NCBI RefSeq assembly: GCF_003443535.1
Contig: NZ_CP031947.1
Location: 434,001 to 498,000 of the forward strand
Reading direction: 5' to 3'
Length of the DNA: 64,000 nucleotides
DNA from: Ruegeria sp. AD91A
GTDB lineage: Bacteria; Pseudomonadota; Alphaproteobacteria; Rhodobacterales; Rhodobacteraceae
The notes beneath the pieces are model-generated. The model was given only the letters and a program-made list of their open reading frames with translations. It did not search any database and was not told the origin of the DNA. Below, piece by piece: positions 1-9,967 of this stretch (its first letter is position 1; the number at the start of each line of letters is the position of its first letter). The translations under genes and the position numbers were made by a program.

Positions 1-16
1 ACTATCTCGTGAACCG

Positions 17-487
17 TCAGGTCTGAGCGCCCACCACCTCGAAAATCACCACAAGCGAGGTCTGGTCCGTTCCTGTACAGGCGATCCGGCCATGATATTC
101 ACCGGGTTCGGTGAGATCGGGTATGGTGACGGCAACAGCAACATCAGTTGCTTCCCCAGGGTCAAGCAGGATTTGTGGCGGGATCACACTGATGCGGTTC
201 GCCGGCAGAATGTCGCCGTTCGAATTGGTCAGATCGCCAGGTTCGAACTGCATCTGAACAGGGGCCGCACCTTCCGGTGCCTCAAAGGACAGCAGAATGG
301 TGGCGGTACTGCCGGGATGGCAGGTTTTGCGGCACATGAAGGGACCGTCCAGATGCTGCTGCGGGCCCCGTTCCCTGTCAAGCACACGGCGTGCTATATC
401 GGAAATCGGTTGATTGTCGGGCTGCGGCGCAATCGGGCTGACCGCACGAGATACACTAACATATGGTTTTCGTTCGAAATACGGCAT
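17..487 (-). CDS. hypothetical protein with a C-terminal beta-sandwich-like domain
   Basis: This 156-residue protein has no family I recognise. It has no signal peptide and no membrane segment. The C-terminal two thirds (about residues 55-155) alternate short hydrophobic strands with Pro/Gly turns, and contain phrases such as PPQILLDPGEATDVAV and EPGEYHGRI. That pattern is typical of immunoglobulin-like folds related to the NPCBM/NEW3 type. Two cysteines at about 52 and 56 lie close together. It starts 63 bases after the stop of the CaiD-like gene on the same strand, so it could be co-transcribed with the acyl-CoA operon, but nothing links it functionally. The fold statement is inference. Confidence 0.6.
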   Translation of the reverse strand: MPYFERKPYVSVSRAVSPIAPQPDNQPISDIARRVLDRERGPQQHLDGPFMCRKTCHPGSTATILLSFEAPEGAAPVQMQFEPGDLTNSNGDILPANRISVIPPQILLDPGEATDVAVAVTIPDLTEPGEYHGRIACTGTDQTSLVVIFEVVGAQT

Positions 488-549
488 GCCTAACTGTGCA
501 CGTGTGGTGCGGATCAGTAAATGGCAAATTCACGTTCTGCGATCAGACT

Positions 550-1329
550 TCACTTCCCTTTCCAGACCGGATCCCTTTTTTCGGCGAAAGCGCGCGCGCC
601 TTCCAGCTGATCTTCACTGGCATAGAGAACGTCCACAGTACTTAGCTGACGCTTAGTTATGCGGTTCATGGCATCCTGAAACTTGGCATCTTCGGCATCA
701 CGTACGATTTCCTTGATCGCCGCGTAAACCAGAGGTGGCCCCGAGGCCAACAGCCGGGCCAGCTCCCAGGCGCGGTCCATCAGTTGATCTGCCGCGATGA
801 TCTCGTTCACCAGACCCCAGCGATTGGCTTCTTCGGCGTCGAACCACCGGCCGGTAAGCAGCAGCTCCATCGCGATGTGATAAGGGATACGCTTGGGCAG
901 TTTGACGCTGGCCGCATCCGCGACAGTCCCCGAGCGGATTTCCGGCAGGGCGAATGTGGCATGATCTGCGGCAAGGATCACGTCCGCTGACAGGGCCAGC
1001 TCCAGCCCGCCGCCACAGGCGATGCCGTTGACGGCTGCGATCACGGGTTTGTTCAGGTCCCGCAGCTCTTGCAAGCCGCCGAACCCTCCGACGCCGTAGT
1101 CCCCGTCCACAGCATCACCGTCGGCCGCTGCTTTCAGGTCCCAGCCCGGACAAAAGAATTTCTCTCCTCCGCCCGTCAGAATGGCCACGCGCAGCTCCGG
1201 ATCGTCGCGAAACTCGGCGAACACCTCACCCATTCTGCGACTGGTGACAAGATCGATGGCATTGGCCTTGGGCCGGTCCAGTGTCACCTCAAGGATCGTT
1301 CCGTCGCGGCGGGTTTTGATCGGGTCCAT
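550..1329 (-). CDS. caiD: enoyl-CoA hydratase/isomerase family, CaiD-like (crotonobetainyl-CoA hydratase)
   Basis: This 259-residue crotonase-superfamily enzyme is expected to hydrate an enoyl-CoA such as crotonobetainyl-CoA to L-carnitinyl-CoA in the cytoplasm. It resembles the E. coli CaiD sequence as I remember it over its whole length, including LDRPKANAID (residues 18-26), the FFCPGWDLKAAA oxyanion region (59-69) and the C-terminal AFAEKRDPVWKGK. Candidate catalytic acids are Glu110 in GGGLEL and Glu130 in LPEIRSG. It is the third gene of an operon, only 3 bases after the acyl-CoA synthetase stop. The neighbouring dehydrogenase and synthetase fit activation and beta-oxidation of a betaine acid. 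Crotonase-family specificity is easily misjudged, so another short enoyl-CoA substrate is possible. Confidence 0.8.
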   Translation of the reverse strand: MDPIKTRRDGTILEVTLDRPKANAIDLVTSRRMGEVFAEFRDDPELRVAILTGGGEKFFCPGWDLKAAADGDAVDGDYGVGGFGGLQELRDLNKPVIAAVNGIACGGGLELALSADVILAADHATFALPEIRSGTVADAASVKLPKRIPYHIAMELLLTGRWFDAEEANRWGLVNEIIAADQLMDRAWELARLLASGPPLVYAAIKEIVRDAEDAKFQDAMNRITKRQLSTVDVLYASEDQLEGARAFAEKRDPVWKGK

Positions 1330-1332
1330 ATC

Positions 1333-3348
1333 TCAGGCCTTTCTTATCAGAGCATCCACGGCAACGGCCTTGTCCGGCGTGCACAGGAGCGGGTTAATCT
1401 CGACCTCGCCAAGCGTGTCGGCGTTTTGCATGACATAGGCCTGAACAGCCTCGACTGCGGCAATGATTGCATCCATATCAGCAGCCCGTTGGCCGCGATA
1501 GCCCGCCAGCAACGGGACGATTTTCAATTTGCCGAGCGCGGCGCGGATGTCTTCGGACGCGCTGGGTACCAGCATTGACACCGTGTCGCGCAGGACTTCG
1601 GTCAGTACCCCCCCCGCCCCCAATGTCAGGACAAACCCATGCGCGGGGTCACGGACGATGCCGACCAGAAGTTCGGCGACGGTTCCGGTGATCATCTCTT
1701 CGATCAGGATATCTTCGGTGCCGATGTCAGCGGCCACACTGGCCACGTCTTTGGTTTGAATGCCCAGCCGAACAGCGGCGTGTTCGGATTTATGCGCAAG
1801 CCCAACACCTTTCACGGCAAAGGGGGCTTCCATGTCCTGCGCTGCTGCGAGGGCTGCCGCTGGCCCGGAAACCGTGCAGGTTCGGGGGATATGCAGGCCG
1901 CATTCAGCCAGCGCCTGCTTCGACTCGCCTTCGGTCAGGGTTTGGGTCGCCTCAGCCGTTCCCGGCAACCAGACGGGATGCGTGGCAGGGGCCGAGACCT
2001 GACCCGCCGCCCGGGTTGCCGCCAGTGCCTCGCGCAGACCCATGAACGGAATTACACCACCGGCCATCAGGTCCTGCGCGACGTCTTCAGGCAGATTTTC
2101 GGGCAACGTCGCGACGATTGCAAACCGAGCACCGGTTTCAGCGCGCACTCTCAACGCAGCTCGGGTCGCACAACTCCAGTCAGTCGGATCCGTCGTCGGA
2201 TAGTCAACGATCGAGAACGTCAGGTCGATGTCTTCACCCGTCATACCCGACCATGCCTGTGCCATCGCCTCTTCGTCACGCCAGATATAGGTGTGATAAT
2301 CCAGCGGGTTATTCAGAGCGACCATGGGGCCGAGAGCGTCACGCAGACGGGCCCTTTTGTCATCGCTCAACTTCGGGAAACGCAGGCCCGTACCGACGGC
2401 CATATCTGCGATCAGGCTGGCCTCACCCCCTGAACAACTGATCGAAGCGATGCAGCCACCCGGCAGCGGTCCATAGCAGTGCAACAGTTTCAGCGTTTCA
2501 AGAAAGTCGGGCAACGCGGACAGCCGCGGGATTCCGAGCCGGTCCAGAAGGGCCTGTGCGCCCGCATCGCTGCCCGCAAGAGACGCGGTATGCGAAATGG
2601 TGGCCGCCTGCGCCTGTTCCGATGCGCCCACTTTGAGGGCGACCAGCGGGATGCCCTTCGAATAGGCCTTGGCGGCCAACGCCTCCCATTCCCGGATGTC
2701 CTTGAACCCTTCGATATGCAAACCCACGGCGGTTACGCGCGGATCGTCGATCAAGGCCGAGGCAGTTTCGGCCTGGCTGGTCTGGGCCATGTTTCCACAG
2801 GCCAACATATAGGCAATCGGCAACCCGCGTTTCTGCATGGTCAGGTTGATCGAGATGTTCGAACTTTGCGTCAGGATCGCTACGCCCTTGTCAACCGGGG
2901 TCGCCCCGTGCTGGTCCGGCCACAACAGGGCCCCGTCCAGCGCGTTGATGAAGCCATAGCAGTTCGGGCCAAGAATGGGCATGTCACCGGCTGCACCGAC
3001 CAGTTGATCCTGCAAGTCCCCGCCGGTGTCATCTTCGGCAACGGCCTCGGAAAAGCCCGAGGCAAAGCACACCGCCCCGCCTGCACCCATACTGGACAGT
3101 ACACGAACGGCCTCGATGGTGGCGTGGCGGTTGATACCGATGAAAACCGCATCCGGGGCTTCGGGCAGGTCCTCGATGTGGCCAAAAACCCTGTGGCCCG
3201 CAATTTCCGACGCTTTGGGATGCACCGGCCAGATTGGACCGGCATAGCCCATGCGTTCGGATTGCAGAATAACCTGCTGACACCACGCGCCGCCGCCGAT
3301 GACGGCGATGGTTTTCGGGCGCAGCAGCCGGGTCAGGTCTTTGTTCAT
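1333..3348 (-). CDS. acyl-CoA synthetase, NDP-forming (ACD family)
   Basis: This 671-residue enzyme joins an organic acid to CoA with nucleoside triphosphate, giving NDP. The N-terminal CoA-binding Rossmann domain begins with RPKTIAVIGGG (about residues 9-19). Succinyl-CoA-ligase-like and flavodoxin-like domains follow. The C-terminal third is ATP-grasp-like, with APFAVKGVGLAHKSE and GAGGVLTEVLRD. An upstream in-frame extension to 3615 encodes unrelated sequence lying over the dehydrogenase gene, so I chose the ATG at 3348, two bases past the dehydrogenase stop. The family is used for short organic acids. Beside a CaiD-like gene it may replace the AMP-forming betaine-CoA ligase CaiC; that substrate is inferred. 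Confidence 0.85.
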   Translation of the reverse strand: MNKDLTRLLRPKTIAVIGGGAWCQQVILQSERMGYAGPIWPVHPKASEIAGHRVFGHIEDLPEAPDAVFIGINRHATIEAVRVLSSMGAGGAVCFASGFSEAVAEDDTGGDLQDQLVGAAGDMPILGPNCYGFINALDGALLWPDQHGATPVDKGVAILTQSSNISINLTMQKRGLPIAYMLACGNMAQTSQAETASALIDDPRVTAVGLHIEGFKDIREWEALAAKAYSKGIPLVALKVGASEQAQAATISHTASLAGSDAGAQALLDRLGIPRLSALPDFLETLKLLHCYGPLPGGCIASISCSGGEASLIADMAVGTGLRFPKLSDDKRARLRDALGPMVALNNPLDYHTYIWRDEEAMAQAWSGMTGEDIDLTFSIVDYPTTDPTDWSCATRAALRVRAETGARFAIVATLPENLPEDVAQDLMAGGVIPFMGLREALAATRAAGQVSAPATHPVWLPGTAEATQTLTEGESKQALAECGLHIPRTCTVSGPAAALAAAQDMEAPFAVKGVGLAHKSEHAAVRLGIQTKDVASVAADIGTEDILIEEMITGTVAELLVGIVRDPAHGFVLTLGAGGVLTEVLRDTVSMLVPSASEDIRAALGKLKIVPLLAGYRGQRAADMDAIIAAVEAVQAYVMQNADTLGEVEINPLLCTPDKAVAVDALIRKA

Positions 3349-3350
3349 GG

Positions 3351-4511
3351 TCAGGCGCCCAAGGGGCGTAGAAGATCGCGGCTGATGATGTGGCGCTGAA
3401 TTTCGCTGGTGCCGTCCCAGATGCGCTCGACCCGGGCATCGCGCCAGAACCGTTCGATCGGGAAATCGTCCATCAAGCCCATCCCGCCGAAGATTTGCAG
3501 CGTGGTATCCGTAACCCGCGCCAGCGTTTCCGAGGCATAGAGCTTGGCCGAGGCAATCTCGCGGTTCGATGGCAGGTTTTGATCCAGACGCCACGCGGCG
3601 GCGAGTGTCAGCCAATCGGCGGCGTCGATCTCGGTGATCATGTCGGCGATCTGGAAGCCGACGCCCTGAAACTTGCCGATGGGCTGGCCGAACTGCTTAC
3701 GCTCGGCCGCATAGTTCAGCGCATAGTCAAAGCAGCGCCGTGCGCGACCGACCGAGAACGCCGCGACCGTCAGACGGGTTGCGTATAGCCATTCGTTCAT
3801 CACGGCAAAACCGCCATCAACCTCGCCCAGGACCTGCGCGTCGGGCAATCGGCAATTGTCGAAATACAGGATGTAGTTCTTGTAGCCCTTGTGGCTGACC
3901 GAGTTATAGCCCTCGCGCACTTCAAACCCCGGAGTGCCGCGATCCACCAAAAAAGTGGTGATGCGTTTTTTCGGGCCTTTGGGGGTTTCGTCTACGCCGG
4001 TCGCGATGAAGACGATGAAGAAATCCGCGTGTTCCGCGCCCGAGATGAAATGTTTCGATCCGTTGACAACCCAATCGCCGCCATCGCGCACCGCCTGGCA
4101 TTTCATACCACGCACATCCGAACCCGCATCCGGTTCGGTCATCGCCAGGGCGTCCATCTTGTCGCCACGTACGGCAGGCAGAAGATAACGTTCACGCTGT
4201 TCGTCGTTGCAGGCCATCAGGATGTTCTGCGGGCGACCAAAGAAATGCGTCAGTGCCATTGACCCACGGCCAAGCTCGCGCTCAACCAAGGTGAAATCCA
4301 GATGAGACAGGCCCGCACCACCGACTTCTTCGGGAAAGTTGCAGGCATAAAAGCCCAGATCGATACATTTCTGCTTAATCTGCTCGCCCAGCTCGGGAGG
4401 TACGGTTCCCGAGCGCTCGACCGCGTCTTCATGCGGGTAGATTTCGTTTTCAACAAAGCTGCGGACCGTCGAGACGATCATTTCCTGTTCTTCTGTCAGA
4501 CCAAACTGCAT
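3351..4511 (-). CDS. acyl-CoA dehydrogenase (CaiA-like)
   Basis: This 386-residue FAD enzyme introduces an alpha,beta double bond into an acyl-CoA and passes electrons to electron-transfer flavoprotein. It shows the usual family blocks: FGLTEEQEMIVSTVRSFVE at the N-terminus, AMTEPDAGSDVRGM in the middle domain, RKQFGQPIGKFQGVGFQIADM, and the C-terminal QIFGGMGLMDDFPIERFWRD with YRDAR-like residues. The catalytic base is expected in this last helical domain. The start is taken at 4511 (MQFGLTEEQ), because the 12 extra upstream residues do not match the family. It is the first gene of the operon, transcribed away from the AraC-type regulator. Gamma-butyrobetainyl-CoA is a plausible substrate from context only. 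Confidence 0.85.
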   Translation of the reverse strand: MQFGLTEEQEMIVSTVRSFVENEIYPHEDAVERSGTVPPELGEQIKQKCIDLGFYACNFPEEVGGAGLSHLDFTLVERELGRGSMALTHFFGRPQNILMACNDEQRERYLLPAVRGDKMDALAMTEPDAGSDVRGMKCQAVRDGGDWVVNGSKHFISGAEHADFFIVFIATGVDETPKGPKKRITTFLVDRGTPGFEVREGYNSVSHKGYKNYILYFDNCRLPDAQVLGEVDGGFAVMNEWLYATRLTVAAFSVGRARRCFDYALNYAAERKQFGQPIGKFQGVGFQIADMITEIDAADWLTLAAAWRLDQNLPSNREIASAKLYASETLARVTDTTLQIFGGMGLMDDFPIERFWRDARVERIWDGTSEIQRHIISRDLLRPLGA

Positions 4512-4591
4512 GGCGCGTGTTCCCTGGATCGGTGGTTGACCAACCAAACGCCATCACTCATGGTCACGACATGCAGAATTGATGCAAGATC

Positions 4592-5539
4592 ATGCCAAAT
4601 TCGAAAATTTTAACGCGACAATACAACATTCTGCTCTTCAACGGGTTTTCGAACCATTGCCTTGCAAACATGGTCGAACCGTTCAGGGCTGCGAACAACC
4701 TGTCGAGGCAGGTTTTGTATTCGTGGTGTTTCTGTACCATTGACGGAGATCCCGTTCAAAGTTCCAGCGGTCTTGTCGTTACACCGAATGGTGCAATCTC
4801 TGATCAGCAAGGCGATGTTCTGGTCGTCATGCCGTCTTACGGGTATCGCAAGCTGGACACACGATCGACCACACGCACCGTGCTGGCTGCAGCCAAAAAA
4901 CACCGCCAAGTGGCCGGATTGGATACCGGAAGCTGGCTGCTGGCCCGCGCCGGTTTGCTGGATGAGCACCGGGCGACCATACACTGGGATGAGCTTTCCC
5001 GGTTCGAAGAGAGTTTTCCGGCTGTGGATGCGGTGCAGGAACGTTTTGTCATCGATGGCAACAGGTTGACCTGTTCCGGGGCCATGGCCGCGTTCGATCT
5101 GGCCTCGGCCCTTATCCGCCGGGATCACGGGCCTCTTTTGTCCATGGAAGTCGGGTATCTTCTGATGAGCCGAAATGGGCAGGATCATTACCCTTTGCCT
5201 CTGAAGTCCGAAGACATATTGGTCAATCGCGCACTGGGTTTCATGCAGGCGAACCTTGAAACACCTCTTTCGATCAGGGAATTGGCCCGCAAGATCGGGT
5301 GTTCGCAAAAGCGGATCGAAATGCGCGTTCAGGCGGAGCTTAAAACCACGCCGCAAGCACTGTATCGTCGGCTGCGGCTGAACCTGGCACGCAATCTGGC
5401 AGAAGATACCGAGCAATCCATCGCCGAAATCGCCAGTCGTTGCGGATATGAAAACGCCAGCGCCATGACGCGGGCATTCAAGGCAGAATTCGGCCAGACA
5501 CCGACTGCGTTTCGCCACCGAAGCCTGTCTGACGGCTGA
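4592..5539 (+). CDS. AraC-type transcriptional regulator with GATase1-like domain (CdhR/GbdR type)
   Basis: This 315-residue regulator has an N-terminal class I glutamine-amidotransferase-like (DJ-1/PfpI) sensor domain, about residues 8-185. It includes VVMPSYGY and a pseudo-nucleophile elbow GLDTGSWLLARAGLLDE, where the catalytic cysteine is replaced. A C-terminal AraC DNA-binding domain occupies about 210-310, with SIRELARKIGCSQKRIEMR and SIAEIASRCGYENASAMTRAFKAEFGQTP. Characterised relatives respond to carnitine (CdhR), glycine betaine or dimethylglycine (GbdR) and sarcosine (SouR). It is divergent from the acyl-CoA dehydrogenase operon with about 80 bases between the starts, so it most likely activates that operon. 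The ligand is unproven. Confidence 0.85.
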   Translation: MPNSKILTRQYNILLFNGFSNHCLANMVEPFRAANNLSRQVLYSWCFCTIDGDPVQSSSGLVVTPNGAISDQQGDVLVVMPSYGYRKLDTRSTTRTVLAAAKKHRQVAGLDTGSWLLARAGLLDEHRATIHWDELSRFEESFPAVDAVQERFVIDGNRLTCSGAMAAFDLASALIRRDHGPLLSMEVGYLLMSRNGQDHYPLPLKSEDILVNRALGFMQANLETPLSIRELARKIGCSQKRIEMRVQAELKTTPQALYRRLRLNLARNLAEDTEQSIAEIASRCGYENASAMTRAFKAEFGQTPTAFRHRSLSDG

Positions 5540-5585
5540 AAGGGGTGCGCATGGCGATGCCCGCTTTCCTCAAGAACCAAGGAAG

Positions 5586-6188
5586 TTATTCCAGCGAGAC
5601 CCACAGCACCTGAGCGTCTTCTTCGCTGGTCGAAATACACCCATGCCCCATTCCACTGTCATAGTAGAGTGAGTCGCCGGCCTTCATTGGCAAAGGGCGG
5701 TAATGTTCAGACACGAAGATGAGTTCGCCGCTGAGCACATACATGAATTCTTCTCCGGAATGTCGGATCCACGTCTCGAATTCCGACAGGTCGCGCGCCT
5801 TGATTGTCGCGATATAGGGCAGCATCCGCTTGCTGGTCAGTTCGGGGCAAAGCAGTTCATGCATGTAAGTGGGCGTATTCTTGATTTCCCCCTCGCCTTT
5901 CGGAGTGAAATCACGGCGGCCTGAAATGCCGGACTGACCCGACTGAAGAAACAACTGCGGGGTGCTCATATCAAGGGCCTGTGTCAGGCGCCTTACAATG
6001 TCAAAACTTGGCTTCGTCTGATTGTTTTCGATCTTGGACAGCGTCGACCGCCCGATACCCGCAGCGCGGCCGGCTTCTTCCAGAGTCCACCCTTTTGCGC
6101 GCCGTGCATCGCGGATGGAGCGGCCCAGAGCCTCACCTTCACTCAGATCTTCCTGTCTGGAAACATCATTTCGGCTTTCGTCGCCCAT
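5586..6188 (-). CDS. XRE-family regulator with C-terminal cupin
   Basis: This 200-residue regulator has a helix-turn-helix domain at about residues 21-75 (IRDARRAKGWTLEEAGRAAGIGRSTLSKIENNQTKPS region). A single cupin domain follows at about 125-198, with SGEEFMYVLSGEL and PMKAGDSLYYDSGMGHG. XRE-cupin proteins commonly control amino-acid, amine or betaine use and sense a small ligand in the cupin. It is transcribed away from the glyA-lpdA-lipA-gcv operon with 147 bases between the starts. That makes it the best local candidate to control glycine catabolism and its own expression. Its 3' end lies 46 bases from the end of the convergent AraC gene. Confidence 0.85.
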   Translation of the reverse strand: MGDESRNDVSRQEDLSEGEALGRSIRDARRAKGWTLEEAGRAAGIGRSTLSKIENNQTKPSFDIVRRLTQALDMSTPQLFLQSGQSGISGRRDFTPKGEGEIKNTPTYMHELLCPELTSKRMLPYIATIKARDLSEFETWIRHSGEEFMYVLSGELIFVSEHYRPLPMKAGDSLYYDSGMGHGCISTSEEDAQVLWVSLE

Positions 6189-6219
6189 TGAATTCCCCCT
6201 GTTTTATCAAAGGTTACAT

Positions 6220-6304
6220 GTTTCCCAGTATACACGCAACTTCTTGAATAAGAGATTTTTGTTGCCTAATGCGCATTCTTTCCCCTATAGGAAACAAAGT
6301 TTCG
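6220..6304. promoter_or_regulatory. divergent control region with GTTTC-type inverted repeats
   Basis: The 147 bases between the XRE-cupin gene and glyA hold a perfect inverted repeat GAAAC-AAA-GTTTC (6291-6303). A further GTTTCC copy lies at 6220-6225, followed closely by TATA, and TATAGGAAAC at 6286-6295 repeats that arrangement inverted. An additional GCAAC/GTTGC pair lies at 6236-6240 and 6261-6265. These are good candidates for XRE-cupin binding sites. A strong AGGAGG ribosome binding site precedes glyA. Binding is inferred. Confidence 0.45.
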
Positions 6305-6335
6305 TACTGAGGATTCGGGGCAAAAGGAGGAGACT

Positions 6336-7589
<1,254 letters not shown>

Positions 7590-7600
7590 AAGTACGCGAA

Positions 7601-8983
7601 ATGAATACCTACGACCTCATCGTTATCGGGGGCGGACCGGGCGGCTATGTTGCCGCGATCCGCGCGGCTCAGTTGGGCCTGAAAGTTGCATGTGTCGAAG
7701 GACGCGGAGCACTTGGCGGCACATGCCTGAACGTCGGATGCATCCCCTCCAAAGCGTTGCTGACCTCCTCGGCCAAATATGCCGAAATTGCACATCTCTC
7801 CTCCCATGGCATTGCGGTCGAGGGGGCCAGCATCGACGTCAGTGCGATGATGGGGCGCAAGGACAAGATCGTCGGTGATCTGACGAAGGGTATCGCGTTT
7901 CTGTTCAAGAAGAACGGTGTCGACCTGATTGAAGGATGGGCCAGCATTCCGGCACCCGGTCAGGTCAAGGTCGCCGATAACGTTTATGAAACAAAGACCA
8001 TCCTGATCGCGACCGGATCCGAGCCGACCTCACTGCCGGGGATTGAAATTGATGAGCAGGTTGTCCTCAGCTCGACCGGCGCAATTGCGTTGGAGAACGT
8101 TCCGGATCATCTGGTGGTCATCGGAGCGGGTGTGATTGGTCTGGAACTTGGTCAGGTCTGGGCGCGTCTCGGCGCCAAAGTCACCGTTGTTGAATATCTG
8201 GATCGCGTTCTGCCCGGCATTGATGGCGAAATCGCCAAGCTGGCGCAGCGCGCGTTGTCCAAGCGTGGGTTGAAATTCCAGCTGGGTCGTGCCCTCAAAT
8301 CGGTTGAGAAAACCGCGGCTGGCCTGACCCTGACCGTGGATCGCGTCGGCAAGGACAAGGAGGAGGTGATCGAGGCAGACAAGGTTCTGATCGCCGTCGG
8401 ACGCCGCCCCGTCACGCGTGGGCTTGGACTGGAAAAATTAGGCGTGTCCGTGAACCCACGTGGTTTCATCGAAGTCGATGAAGCATTCCAAACGTCTGTG
8501 CCCGGCATCTACGCTATTGGCGACTGTGTGCCCGGTCCGATGCTCGCGCACAAGGCAGAAGAAGACGGCGTTGCCTGTGTCGAGATGCTGACCGGCGAAG
8601 CGGGGCACATCGATTACAACACCGTGCCGGGTGTGGTCTACACGGATCCCGAAGTGGCTTCGGTTGGTCAGACCGAAGAAGCGCTGAAAGACGCGGGCGT
8701 CGAATACGTTGTCGGCAAATTCGCCTTCATGGCCAACTCGCGGGCGCGAACGACGGGTGAAACAGATGGCGCAGTCAAGGTTCTGGCCGGTTCCGACGGC
8801 AAGATTCTCGGAGCCCATATCTGTGGTGCCCATGGCGGCGATCTGATCGCCGAGTTGGTGCTGGCCATGTCCAAAGGCGCCACGGTCGCTGATGTTGCAG
8901 CCTCGTGCCATGCACATCCCGCCATGGGTGAGGCGGTCAAAGAAGCATGTCTCGACGCCATGGGCCGTGCAATCCACGCATAA
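7601..8983 (+). CDS. lpdA: dihydrolipoyl dehydrogenase (glycine cleavage L protein)
   Basis: This 460-residue flavoprotein reoxidises the dihydrolipoyl arm of GcvH with NAD+. The FAD-binding [10 protein letters not shown] lies at residues 10-19. The redox disulfide is in [13 protein letters not shown]. The NAD-binding motif is [19 protein letters not shown], the second FAD motif is [19 protein letters not shown], and the C-terminal active-site segment is [10 protein letters not shown]. It starts 11 bases after glyA stops. Its position beside gcvTHP indicates it is dedicated to glycine cleavage rather than to pyruvate or 2-oxoglutarate dehydrogenase, whose own copies would be expected elsewhere in the genome. 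Confidence 0.95.
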   Translation: MNTYDLIVIGGGPGGYVAAIRAAQLGLKVACVEGRGALGGTCLNVGCIPSKALLTSSAKYAEIAHLSSHGIAVEGASIDVSAMMGRKDKIVGDLTKGIAFLFKKNGVDLIEGWASIPAPGQVKVADNVYETKTILIATGSEPTSLPGIEIDEQVVLSSTGAIALENVPDHLVVIGAGVIGLELGQVWARLGAKVTVVEYLDRVLPGIDGEIAKLAQRALSKRGLKFQLGRALKSVEKTAAGLTLTVDRVGKDKEEVIEADKVLIAVGRRPVTRGLGLEKLGVSVNPRGFIEVDEAFQTSVPGIYAIGDCVPGPMLAHKAEEDGVACVEMLTGEAGHIDYNTVPGVVYTDPEVASVGQTEEALKDAGVEYVVGKFAFMANSRARTTGETDGAVKVLAGSDGKILGAHICGAHGGDLIAELVLAMSKGATVADVAASCHAHPAMGEAVKEACLDAMGRAIHA

Positions 8984-8997
8984 CGAGGGACAGCCAG

Positions 8998-9942
8998 ATG
9001 ACGATCCAGCTCAGAGCACGCCACCCGGAAAAGGCCAAGAAGGCCGACAGCGTCATTCCGCGCAAACCCAGATGGATACGCAAGAAAAAGGGCGACAGCG
9101 CCGCGTATTACGAAACGCGACGGCTGATGCGGGATCACAATCTGGCAACGGTCTGCGAAGAAGCTGCCTGCCCCAATATCGGCGAATGCTGGTCCAAGCG
9201 TCATGCGACCATGATGATCATGGGTGAGGTCTGTACCCGCGGTTGTTCCTTCTGCAATGTGGCCACCGGTCGTCCCGATGCGCTTGATGCATTCGAACCC
9301 GGTCGCGTTGCATCGGCAGTCATGAAACTGGGCCTGCGCCACGTAGTGATCACTTCGGTTGATCGGGATGACTTGGATGATGGTGGGGCACAGCACATCG
9401 CCCAGACAATCCGGGCCGTGCGTCATCAGAACCCCGGCACCACGGTCGAGGTCCTGACGCCGGACTTCCTAGGCAAGGGCGACGCCGCCAACATCGTCTT
9501 CGAGGCAGCGCCGGACGTCTTCAACCACAACCTGGAAACCGTCCCTCACCTGTATCCGACAGTTCGCCCCGGCGCGCGCTATTATGCCTCGCTGCGGCTG
9601 CTGGACGATGCCAAACGTGCAAATCCCGAGATTTTCACCAAGTCGGGCCTGATGGTCGGGCTGGGTGAAACCCTGAACGACGTGCGTCAGGTCATGGATG
9701 ATCTGCGCGCGGCACATGTCGATTTTCTGACGGTCGGGCAGTATCTGCAACCGACCCCGAAACACCATCCGATTGACCGGTTCTGGTCGCCCGAGGAATT
9801 CGCCCAACTGGAACAGATCGCACGTTCCAAGGGCTTTTTGCACGTGTCAGCCACACCGCTGACCCGTTCGTCGTTCCATGCAGACGAAGATTTCACTGCC
9901 CTCAAGCAGGCCCGCCAGCGGGCCATCGCGACCGGGGCATAA
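8998..9942 (+). CDS. lipA: lipoyl synthase
   Basis: This 314-residue radical-SAM enzyme inserts two sulfurs into octanoyl groups to make lipoyl cofactor. The auxiliary iron-sulfur cluster cysteines are in [12 protein letters not shown] and the radical-SAM cysteines in CTRGCSFC. The C-terminal serine that ligates the auxiliary cluster is expected in [11 protein letters not shown] chose ATG 8998, 12 bases after the lpdA stop; the open frame extends further upstream but only within lpdA. Finding lipA inside a glycine cleavage operon makes sense because GcvH must be lipoylated. A lipB partner is not in the window. Confidence 0.93.
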   Translation: MTIQLRARHPEKAKKADSVIPRKPRWIRKKKGDSAAYYETRRLMRDHNLATVCEEAACPNIGECWSKRHATMMIMGEVCTRGCSFCNVATGRPDALDAFEPGRVASAVMKLGLRHVVITSVDRDDLDDGGAQHIAQTIRAVRHQNPGTTVEVLTPDFLGKGDAANIVFEAAPDVFNHNLETVPHLYPTVRPGARYYASLRLLDDAKRANPEIFTKSGLMVGLGETLNDVRQVMDDLRAAHVDFLTVGQYLQPTPKHHPIDRFWSPEEFAQLEQIARSKGFLHVSATPLTRSSFHADEDFTALKQARQRAIATGA

Positions 9943-9967
9943 ACCAAACGCAAATGGGAGGGAAACC

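Noticed and set aside
3349..3615. N-terminal extension of the NDP-forming acyl-CoA synthetase
   Set aside because: The 89 extra residues overlap the dehydrogenase gene, do not resemble the family and precede a well-placed ATG at the normal start of the CoA-binding domain.
6189..6335. Glycine riboswitch before the glycine operon
   Set aside because: The conserved tandem aptamer blocks are not present, and the 147-base gap is too short for a tandem glycine riboswitch.
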